Of a stretch of DNA of 64,000 nt, positions 15,201 through 27,200 are shown piece by piece. Each line of letters begins with the position of its first letter. Positions within the stretch are counted from its first letter, which is position 1. Both the position numbers and the translations under genes were made by a program. The notes below the pieces were generated by a model. That model was not told the DNA's origin and ran no database searches. It was given only the letters and a program-made list of their open reading frames with translations. The stretch is from Aptenodytes patagonicus (taxonomy: Eukaryota; Chordata; Aves; Sphenisciformes; Spheniscidae), in contig NC_134950.1 in NCBI RefSeq assembly GCF_965638725.1, positions 144,513,636 through 144,577,635 of the forward strand. The letters run 5' to 3'.

Positions 15201-18200
15201 TCTCCTGTTTCGCTCCCGAGAGGGCCCACATTTTCCCTAGTCTTCCTTTTATCCCTGACTTACCTATAGGATCTTTTCTTGTTGCCCTTGACGTCCCTGG
15301 CCAGATTTAATTCTATCAGGGCTTTAGCTTTCCTAACCTGATCCCTGGCTGCTCGGACAATTTCTCTGTATTCCTCCCAGGCTACCTGTCCTTGCTTCCA
15401 CCCTCTGCAGGCTCCTTTTGTGTCTGAGTTTGTCCAGGAGCTCCTTGTTCATCCATGCAGGCCTCATGGCGTTTTTGCCTGACTTCCTCTTTGTTGGGAT
15501 GCATCACTCCTGAGCTTGAAGGAGGTGATCCTTGAATATTAACCAACTTTCCTGGGCCCCTCTTCCCTCCAGGGCTTTGTCCCATGGCACTCTGACAAGC
15601 AGATCCCTGAAGAGGCCGAAGTCTGCTCTCCTGAAGTCCAGGGCAGCGAGCTTGCTGTGCGCCCTCCTCGGTGCCCTAAGGATCTTGAACTCCACCATTT
15701 CGTGGTTACTGCAGCCCAGGCTGCCCTTGAGCTTCACATTCCCCACCAGCCCCTCCTTGTCAGTGAGAACAAGGTCCAGCATAGCACCTCTCCTCGTTGG
15801 CTCCTCTACCACTTGGAGAAGGAAGTTATCATCGACGCATTCCAGGAACCTCCCGGATTGCTTATGCCCTGCCGTGTTGTCCCTCCAACAGATATTGGGG
15901 TGGTTGAAGTCCCCCATGAGGACCAGGGCTTGTGAGCATGAGGCTGCTCCTATCTGTCTATAGAGAGCCTCGTCCGCTGGGTCTTCCTGGTCAGGTGGCC
16001 TGTAGCAGACCCCCACCATAATGTCACCTGTCCCTGCCTTCCCCTTCATTCTGACCCATAAGCTCTCGGTCGGCTCCTCATCCATCCCCAGGCAGAGCTC
16101 CATGCACTCCAGCCGGTCATTGACATAGAAGGTGAGACCCCCTCCTCGTCTCCCCTGCCTGTGCTTCCTAAAGAGCCTGTATCCCTCCATCCCACCACGT
16201 CTGCGTGATGCCAATAAGGTTGTAGCCCTGCAGGCGTGCGCACGTCTCTAACTCCTCTTGTTTATTCCCCATGCTACGTGTGTTTGCATAGAGGCATTTA
16301 AGTTGGGCCCCCGATGAGGCTGTCTTACTGGCTGGAGCTCCTTTGTGCTGCTCTTCAGGTGCTCTCCTGCTGAGCTGTGTTCCTTCTTCAGGCTTTGGGC
16401 ATCTTTTGCTGGCCCACTAGGCCAGACTAGGAGTATGTTCTTAACTACCCAGACATCTCCCAAAAGCCATCTCAAATCTTGGTGGTTAGACACCTACCAA
16501 GGCTTAAGGAGTTTTGAAGATGTAGTTCTGTATCAGGCTACACCAACATAAATCACATTGCTTTGTCCCCTTTGTCCTGCCTTGTGTTCTGCCCCCTCTT
16601 TTCCAGCATTCACATAACCCTATGATGAGCCACATCAGACCTGACGAAAAAGGAACCCTACAAGGTAAGTTTTTGGCTGAATCAACTCCTAAACCAGACC
16701 ACTCCACAGCTGTACCAGGGCTAGTTACAGCACAAACACAGGAACAGACTATGAAGAGCAACAGAGTGGGACAGCATAGGCTTAAATTGCCGTGGGCTCA
16801 TGCCGTAAAATGTTATTCTGTACCCTAAATCTTAACCATGTACACAAACAGGTACTGAAAACCCACTTGCAGACAACCCAGCAAATACATGCTTCTTTGG
16901 TTTTCATGAACAGAGAATGAGTTGTCTCCAGGGGATAAACAAATACATGACTAGCAGAATCCCAGTACTGCTGACAGCTGTCATGGGAAGCAAAGAGAGC
17001 TATTGAGGACACCATTTCAACTGCCAGGGCAGAGGAGAACAGAGTCCTTCATAAAACCTACCCTCAAGTACTTTGTTTTCTTTTTTTAAATATCCACATT
17101 ATCATCAACATTGTGGCTATTTCTCCATGCAAAAACAGTGGAAGGAATACTTGTTGGGATAGCATAGAGAGCTCGATGGCAATTATGACAATTACCATTC
17201 CAAGTAAGTTAGCCCCAGATACATATTCTTACAGCAGTGGAAAAGTAAACTTCCTGGCAAAAGCTATTCTTGGGAAGGCCAAATTATAAGATCTGAAAAA
17301 AAGAAAAATTATACAGGCTTCCAGAGCTTATGCCCCAAGATAACAGAGAATACTCAAAGCCAAAGTCTCTCGAAGAATCTTATTCAAAATATAATACGTT
17401 AAGATACACTCCGATATATTTTGTGGAAAATTTATACAGAATGTTGATGGTCTAAAGCTTCTTTTGACTTTTACAGCATTTGTGGAAATTTGAAAAATCT
17501 AGCTCTGACTGCAACTTGGATTACATTGTATGAAATAATAATATGCATTATTATGGCTTGCAATTTAATGCTAGGTAAAAACTTACCACTTTAATTGAAG
17601 CAGATTTATCTTCAAAAGGGATATTTCCATGCTGTCAAAAAACCCAAAACAATAAAACCAAAGTAAGACAAACTTTCAGAAGGAAAAAAAAATATTTACA
17701 TTCATAAGTTAATTTGCTCTCACCCAAAAGTTTATCTTCAGTAGAAAGGATTTTTCTTGTATAAACTTGTCAGTGTACTCATGCAAAATGTTTATGTTAC
17801 TTCCTTGATAAAACAAGCTACTCGCATAAAGGGTTATTTTGCCTGGAAGAAATCTATCCAACAAAGTCTGAAATGCTTTCTGTTCACTCTGTTACAAAGG
17901 TATAAAATATTTTCCTAAATTTAGCCTCCCAAAATGAGAAAAACTTAAGACTTCTTTCTTCTTTCTTTTCTTACACTTCCTTCTCCCTAGCCTTCTTTTT
18001 CATCCGCCCATCTTCTTTGCACAAAACAGCCAAAACAGTTTTAATTGAAGAATAAAAGAAAATAATCTCACGCAGAAATAAAGTCTGGAATGCATTATTA
18101 AATTTGCTGAGTGAGATTGCAAGAAATCAGAAAGAAAACAGATACTGCATACACAATCCTCCTTTAAAATATTACTAAATACAATATTAGTTTCAATCCT

Positions 18201-21200
18201 GGTGCAAAAGAACAAGTGTGTTTCTCTTCCACAAACTGAGATCTTGATTTCATAAATACTTGACAAAAGATACCTCTCGACTTAAAAATCAATTACAGCA
18301 CTCTAGCATATCCTCACTTTTGGGCAGCAACTGTGACCTAACCAAGAAACTAGGAAAAACAGAGTTATTCGATCAATGAAACATCTTGTTTTGACAAGTG
18401 AAAGTGACCGCATGCTGCCTACTAAAAAAGCTGCTAGCTTGCACTTCTAAACGACTAAAGTACTAAATAATTGACAAATCTGATCTACAGTTGAAAGTGA
18501 AACATCTTTGCCCTCCTTACGTGTACATACATCCATAAAGGGATACGCCTAAGAAGCACGATACAGCAAAAGAAATGAATATTCTGTTCAACAAATGACA
18601 TGGCTAAATCCTTTCTTACTGCTTCCACCCTGCAAGCTGCAGTTTACATTCTTCACCTTATAAAATTCAAACAGCTCTTTGGCAGCAATCAAAAGGAAGG
18701 TAAGGCCAGAAGCTATTTTTAGTTTCAGCCTCAAGTTAGACCTGGAAATCTGTCATTGCCCCAAGGATTTTTATCAACAGATTAGATCAGCAATTTCACT
18801 GACATTTAAAATCACAAATTATAAGCCATGAATTACTACTATTTAAAAACACACAAAGGAGCAATCATTTTCTCATCAAGAAGCCAAATATGAAGCATAA
18901 GTTGCTATGGGACAAGTCAGCTTCTTTATTCCCAGACTGACGCGAGCTTTCTCTCGAGTTTCCTAGTTCACTTCTCAGATTCCCAATCATCTCATTAGCA
19001 CACAAACAATTATCTTGGTCTAATCTTGTTCTTCTCCAAAAGACCTTTCCGTGGTTCTTCTTCCTGATGGCTAGGCCAGCAAACAGTATCATTTCTTGCG
19101 TTTTTGAAGTTCAGAGAAGAGGTATGAGGTAAATTAGGAAGAAAGAAACAAAACTGTCATCAAAATAAACTAGCTCACCTTATTTCCTTCTTCTTTGACT
19201 TGAGGATTTATGAGTCTTATAAATGAATAGAACAGCTGTCGAATTCTAGAATCTCCTATAAACACAACATGTTTGTCTATGAGGCAATTTTTTGCTTCAC
19301 TGTAAAACAAAATAGCAACATTAACGTTACAGGAAATTTGTATTTTAGGAAAAAGTCTTTAGAAAATCTACAGAGCAATATAGATAATTCTAAGCATTAT
19401 ATCCAGCTCTAACAAATGGTAAATCTTTTTTTAAACATGCGGAATTAATAAAAAGTTTAGTGTAATTTGCATAGAAATGAAAATGAATGCTCCTGCTAAT
19501 GTGATTAGGCAAACAACCAAGCAGGCTTTCCTATTCTGTGGTGCTACAAACACAGTAGTTTCAAAATGGTAATATACAGTGTAATTCTAAAAAATAAAGT
19601 TCTCTTACTAGTAGGTGAAAAAAAGTGATTGGTAATTTTATTTGGGATTTTTTTACTTGTGATTCTACACATAAGGTCAGCATTTTCCCTTTCAGCAATC
19701 TGAGAGTGACATACAAAGCTATGCAGTCTCTTGCAGTATCTTGTGGCTCTCCGTAACACGTATCAGTACTACTATCACCAATATTTATTTGTATTTTATA
19801 TATAAATACAACTATGGTAAACACTGTAGACACACAGATAATGTACAAGGAAAAGACCTCCTTCTGATAAATGTTGCATATTTTGGAAAGCCTAGAGAAT
19901 CAGCTACAAAGTGAAAAATAGATGACACTGCAATTACTACAGATGCAGTCAAACAACAACTCTTCCTTCCAGGCAGATGAACAGAAGACACGAGTTTCCT
20001 TACCTATTTTTATACTTATGCATCATACAACTGTGCGGTTGCCATACTTTTTCTCCAAGAAATCTCCCACTGGACAGAAGATACTCACATGTATCGCCAC
20101 CTTTAAAATGTTATATTAAGATCAGAATTCAGACACATGAAAGTTAAAACATAGCCCCATTGCTATTAAAAAAAAATAAATTTGACAACATTTGAAACAC
20201 AGGAATTGAAACAATCAACAGCGGTAAACAAATTTAACTTACTGTAAAAACACCTTGCACAAGTTTCTGCAAATTGCCTTACTTATTATACCACACTTCT
20301 GTAAATCACTCCTCTATCCACAAAATTTTAGTGATCCCATTTCTGCTGTCAGAAAGATGTTGTGACCTAGAATGGCATTTCCACTAGAAGATGCCAATCC
20401 ACTGTGATATCTACTATCCAGAATACACTAATATGAAATTAAGGAATACAACAGTTCAATATAATAATCTTCTACACAGAATCATCATACACAGCATCTC
20501 GTACAGAACATGAATCTCAATATGAGATTTGCAAGAAAGTCTATCACATCTCCTTGCTTAAGACATAGCAGTCACCTTAGAACAGGTGAAATTACATGCT
20601 GGGTTAATATGCAAAACAAAAAACATTTACACGTGAATTTGCTGATCATTCTGAACTGCAGCTACCTTTTCCAGCCAAGAAGTTTTATGCTAATTAAGAT
20701 TAATCACTTTACAGGTGGTGATGTTTCAGGTCACTTTAAGTTCATATAAACAAAACACCTCAGTTATGAAATCAGTGAGGTTTATCTTCCAGCAAACTCC
20801 ATGTCAGATTCTGCTGCCTTACAACTGAACACTACTGAACACCATTCACTGCAAGAGAAGTTGCCCTCCAACAATTTCGTCATGCTTGGCAATTCAGAGC
20901 GCTGACAGAGATATGGCGGTGAATGAAATGGCAAGTACCTGTGCCAGCTTGTGCAGAAACAATGTATGACAGCCCATACTTAAAATTTTATGTGAAATCT
21001 TAACTTCATTAAACTCAGCAGAGAACTGCTCTTTTACTCCACCGAAACTTGCACTAATTCTAAAGAATAGGGCGTTTTCTATCTACTACTTCTTCTTTTC
21101 AGGGCTGCTGGGAGCCACACATTAAAATGAGACAGACTTTCTGCTTCAATTATTACGAGAAAATCTGAAGCTTTACCTAGAACTGCAATTTAGACGAGGT

Positions 21201-24200
21201 GAACAGGAAGAGATGCAAGTAGTGTGAGGTCTGTAGGAATGGGAACTTACAAGGCACATTTGATGTCTACTGAGATCCAAGCTCACAGTCCTCAAAGATG
21301 AGTACTATAATAAAGCTTTTAGGAAAAAGAGACAGAGCTGTGGTATTGCTTCCCTACTGCTTAAACAAAGACCTCCACATGACCACAGTCCAACCACTAA
21401 AAAAAATGGGGGGGGAAAAAGGTATACTGGATAAAGAAAGGCTTTCTGTGTAACATTCTCATAAGAAAACATATCCTAAGTTACGGTCCTAAGATCACAG
21501 TGAAAGCTAATTAATTCTCATATGTACTGAATCAACTTTGTTGTTGGGATTTTTTTTAGTTGGACATAGGATAATTGGGAAAACTACTTATTTCAATAAT
21601 TTCCCAATAGTGGGAAGAATGACAATAGTATCTATATTGAAATATTTTTTCTATAAACATTTTAAACCTATGGGTAATAAACTTCAGAAAACATTAATCA
21701 TTACATGGGTGATGGAAACGTATCTGTATTTCCAACAAATACGGAACTAGGATCTTTATAATCCTGCATGACCACAGATTTTTTCCAGATAACTCTTGCA
21801 TTAACACTGGCAATGATGTTGCTACTCTAGTTTATGAGCTGATACTCACTGCTCCTTCACAATCCACCCAGAAAAACAAAAAAGTAAGGTTCCCATCTAT
21901 GGAGCTGGGAAAATGTTACAAAAAGGATAAAACAAAATGCTGTATAAAAGTATATAAAAAGTATAGCTGACACCCAAAACTCTTAATTTTCTCGTCCTTC
22001 AAACCTCTAGCTCTCTCCTACTTAGGATGCATGAAGAACATCTCAGGTACAGAAGTACAGACAACACAGCTCATGTATGCTGCTTCCTGAAGAAGAATAT
22101 AAAATTAGCTTGGAGGAAGGAAGAAGTGGCAGCTGAAGACATCTTCTAACCCTACCTTCCTCCCTGAAATTCCTCCTACCTGTTTTCATGAAAATCAGAA
22201 AAGGGAATGTAGAACAGACCGTATTATAACTGTTACCCCTTGGCTCATTTATCCAAGCAAACCCAGCACTGGTAACACAATCAAGTAGTATTATTTACCA
22301 TGATCTAAGGCTCCTCATTCCCTCATTTCAAAATGCAACTCTTAACAACCAGACTTGTTTTCTCTCCTGGAACTTCAATTACTTACCATTGCTATTGCAT
22401 CGTGACTACTAAAAAAAGCTGGAATAACATGAAGAATTACCACAGTCTTGAAAAAGGTCTGAATAAACATCTCAGAGTCATAACTCTGGGTTTGGACTGG
22501 TTGTCTGTGTGCAACCCACACATGACATACTCCTAACATGCACGATAAACTGGCTTTATTAAAACTGTCATTCTTTACTCCCTACCTCTCAGTTTTGGGA
22601 GCTCTTGGTCAGGCAGATTTTGATACATCGAAGAAAAATGTGTTTAAAATTTAAATAATATATATACATATGGTGATAAACTCCTATTCTTATCATCAAT
22701 TAAGAGTCTATTAATCACCCCAGGGTAGTTCAGGAATTCCCTTAAACTGACCAGTAAGCTCTCAAGCAGATCCTTGAGATACCACAAATCAAATCAACAC
22801 TTCCTTCCTAATCGCAATGCACACGCACTTGTCAAACTGATTAATTACTGCACAGCAGCAATGCGATGTGGCAAATGGCTGGATGCAGAGGGCCACGTGC
22901 TCCTGAACATTTAAAGGAGCTCTCATGAAAGCATGCTGAGACCATAGATGTAGGCTGAACTCAAGAGGTTTCCAGAAAGGTAGACTCTGTAACTCTCCTA
23001 TTTTTCAACCAGTACATGTCACCCCAGGTCATCAACATCATCTTTTTTTTTTCCAGTCTGTGCCTGTTTTGTTATTCAGTACAGTGCCATTCCTGAACAG
23101 ATTAAAGAAAAGATCTTCCAGAAGCAATTTATCAATACCTTTCTGCTCCTCTTTCAACTGCTGCTACTTACAAGACAGCTGCTGATCCTGCTGCCAAAAT
23201 ATCTGCAGAATTAGCTCAGAACACAGCAGATGACATGCAAAGCTGAACCTTTACCTACTTTTTAAATAGGTTGGCATAGCTCAGATTTGCTGGACAGACA
23301 TCTTTCTAGTAGAAATCAGAAATTCAAAATGACCACAGTTTCAGATTTTCTTAATTGTTTCAAATAAAATCCTGTTTCTATACTTTGGCTTTCAAGCAAC
23401 GTAATTTCCTTGATTCTCAAGCATATACACTTATGTAAACTATCATTTCTAGTAAGTTGCATAAAAATGCAACTGTCAGAAATAATAAACAACATCAAAC
23501 TCATGTTGCTTGTGATTAGATTATGAGAATAGGTGACTTACAGTTACTAGAGCTACTGCTACAAAGCCCTCCACTTTGCAGATGATGAAAATTAGGAGAT
23601 ATATCAGAGTGATAGAAGAGTGAACTATGTAAAAGAAAATCCACCACTAATTACAGTCCCTCTGAAATCCATTAACTTGCTGAGGAAGATGCATAAGAAA
23701 ATAAGGACAGTTATTCATGGTCAGACCAATGGTCAGTCTCGCCCGGTATTCTGCCTTCCACAGGGGCCATAGGCAGATGCTCAGGGTTGAATAAGATGAG
23801 CGCAAGTAAACATTACGTTCTTGTCTAATATTCTTCCAACTATGTTCAGTCCAGGGACTTCCTGAGCAGGACATGGTTTCTACATGTTTTGTAGAACCTT
23901 CCACAGATTTCTTTCCAACAGCTTTCCATTTTTTTTGCATCCACAGCATCCTTCTACAAGTTTTCCACACCCACAGCTGCTGCTTGAAGAATCACCTGCC
24001 TTTATTTTAAATATGGTTTCTACTAGATTTACTTGGCACTCCCTAGTTCTTCCATAGGAAGAGAGAGTTCGCACTCATGTCTATCATGATTTGTAGACCA
24101 CCATCAATCCTTTCTCAATCAAGTTTTCAAGACTGAAGAATCTCGGTTTACCAACTCTTCATAGGAGAGCATGTTCCATATCTTGAGTTCATGACCCAAG

Positions 24201-27200
24201 CTTGGTAGCTCTGCACTCCATGGCACTCCCATCATAATTACCCACAAAAACAAAAATCCTCCATCTTACAGTACGTTTACTGAAATAACATTCTAAACAT
24301 CACACGTTGTATACATTTTAAACGTAGAGATAATATTCTAGGCCAAGGAGTTATGCCTTCTTTCCCAATTCCAGATACTGAATATCTTACTATTTCCCTG
24401 AGCAATATTAGAAAGCTCCTGATTCTTATTAGGAGCATTACTGATGTCTGATGTCTTTCTTTAAACATAACAGTAGAGCTTTTAGGAGGAAGATAAGGGA
24501 GGAGAATAAAACAAGACTGAAAGCGCAGCCAAGAGAGTAAACTGGAGGTTACAGACAAGACAGCACCTCTGGAAATGCCCAAGTTTTACTTAGGAGATGA
24601 AATACACAGCAGCCAAAGAACCACTCTCATTTTAATATACTACACCTTCTTCTTAACCATTAATGAGATCTTAAAAGAAAAAAAACCAAGCCCAAACAAA
24701 AAACCCAAAACCTGACGAAAAGAAATCTAAGTGCCATTCTATACACAAAACATAGACCATTCCTTTTAAGCTCTTCCTTTGTGCTTTGTGTAAATTATCC
24801 TTCCAACATATTACCTTTTATTTTCATCAAATGTTGCACTTAGGTACACTACGGCATAGTTATACAAAGAGTATAATTTCTCTGAATTTTATTATGCTCA
24901 TTATTCTAATTTATCATTCCTCAAAACCATGGTTTTTCCATTGAAATTGTGAAATCTCAAAGTCTTCGTTCAGTACCAGAACAGACTGTGTCACAATACT
25001 TTCTCTAAAAGGCACACTCTCTATTTCAAAGAAATGGAAGTTCAATTGTTATCTATTATTCAAAATAAAAATGTAGTTTTGAACAGGATCTCTCAGTGCT
25101 GATTTTAAGAACACAAAATTTTAAATAAAAACTTATTTCCAACAAGGTTCAGGACTGTACCTTTGAAATATGGTAATAGCTGAAAAATAAACAGCACTAA
25201 CTTCACTGGATAGTATATAAACATTTAGTCCAATTAACTCTTCACAGATCTGTATGCAAGTTAAAGATAGTCCTTAACTTCTCTTAATTCACTTTAAGTT
25301 TTGCAAAAAATGTAGGCAACGCCTAGATACGATAGTCTCCCTGAACATGAATTTGACCTTCCACAACCCCAGTCCAGCATTTTTTCATACAAGTAACTTT
25401 TATACAGGCAAGTTTTACTGGGAAATGCAGTGGGCTGCTCCTATCTATAACATGTATTTGCATGACTGAGGCCAAAATTAGCTGAAAACTTTACATGTAA
25501 AGACAATGAGACAAAACAAAGGAGTCCTAACTGAAGTCTCAATCATCCAAAAGCTCCCAAAGGAAGCCAAGACAAAAACAACTGCTTTATAAAACAAATG
25601 CATATTCTTAACTTTAATTGATGCCTTGTGAACTTTTCAATATTGCAATGGGAGAAGAAAAATAGATGGCAATCTGTACAACATGGGTTTCTAAACTGAG
25701 CGAGATAAACTAGGCTAACTACCAAAAACTTAAAGCATCCAATTGCCACTCATCTGAAAACTTAAAAGTACAGACACACTACAAGCATAGAAAATCTAAA
25801 TATTAACACTTTCACTCCTACCTAGGGATAGTGAGAAAAAGGAAAAGGTATGAAAGAAGCAGCCTTTATGTGCCTTTATCACTTTCAGAATGTTTTCCTC
25901 AAAAAAAAAAAAGACAGTTTTAAAAATAACTACTGTCTCTCAAGGAGTTTTTGCATACCCATGCTTGTCCCACAGAAAAAAGGATTAACAACTGACAAAC
26001 CTTCTTCACATGTACCATTCTCTGTCTGGTTATATACATTATTTGTGGCTTTTTCCTCCTGGCTGAATTGTCCAAGGGAAAAACTGCAGTAGGACAGGCT
26101 AGAAGTCTCAATGCTGTCAATGTGCTTCTGTGGTGTAAGTTTGACTTCATAAATAATAGAGGACGTGAAATAATAAAGTATTTTGACTTAACACATGATT
26201 TTTCTTCAAAGCCAGCTGTCATCTTTGCCATCCTTTATATACCCTATAGGATACCTATACACCAGGATCTTGTCTGTATCATCAGGCATGCCTAACTCCA
26301 TGAACAACATGTCTAATTTCAATCTCATTTTCTCCATTACTCAGGCAGTTGCCCTTTCAACTAATGCAAACTTTAGGTTATCAGTTTCTTCAGATATTAA
26401 AGATCCAGTTGGGGGGGGGGGGAACCCCACACCTCCCACAGAAAAGATTTCACCACTTTTTGTTCATATGCAGCTCTCCTTCATTTCCTCCATATTCCTG
26501 GACATCTATGAAAGAGAGACAGTATCCACATGGGTGGTTAATTCATTGTTAAATTTCTTGTTTGCCCCACTGTGGCAGAACATATGGTCACGTGAAAGAA
26601 TTGGTCTTGCCTGCTCTCCTCTTCCTGACAGCAGCTAATGACAGATGCTCAAAGACAAAGTATAAAAGGATGACAAACACAGAGCAATCCCTTCCCTGGT
26701 GTGGCCCAGCTTTCACGGCCTGGCAACTTTGAGCCAGAGGGTCTAAGGAGTGCAGCATCTTTGCAGCCCCACCTCAGCCACCCTCTGCAAATCAGGATAA
26801 CCCTTTCCATGCTATTTTTGGTATAAAATCTTGGCAAGGTGTTTCAAAATGTCTTGTGTGGAAAAAAGTGCTTTCTTCTGATTGTTTTAAATGTACTGCC
26901 TGCTAATTTTATTTTTCAGTTGATACTTTTTGTGTTATGACACAATCACAATGAATTAACCTTCCCCCAATAATTCATAATATTTGAGACCATGACCAGG
27001 TTACTAATTTTCTGTCCAGGCAACAGAATTTTAATCTATTTCGCTACTTCTTGTACAGAAGCTGTTTCATTCTTCTGCCATTTGTGTTGCTCTTTTGTAC
27101 ACATTTTCCAAGCTCTATTATACCACTACTAAGAGGAGTATAAGACCAGCACCACTGACAATAAGTAAGGTACTGGTTAGCTTTAGTTGTGCAGTATCAC

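Larger units (their letters stand above)
13492..16545 (-). mobile_element. CR1 LINE with endonuclease and RT, frameshifted
   Basis: About 3.05 kb CR1 copy in CASD1 intron 4, sense to the gene. In element order it has a 5' part of ORF2 (about 16248-16493, with [16 protein letters not shown] and [12 protein letters not shown], the Y-A-N-T-like endonuclease start), AP endonuclease (16214 to about 15504: [45 protein letters not shown]), an RT N-terminal part (15229-14750) and RT core to the C-terminus (14753-13575: [46 protein letters not shown]). At least two or three frame breaks separate these blocks, and a few residues are missing just before the FADD box. The 3' UTR ends near 13492. ORF1 and the 5' UTR are absent. 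Non-autonomous. Confidence 0.93.
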
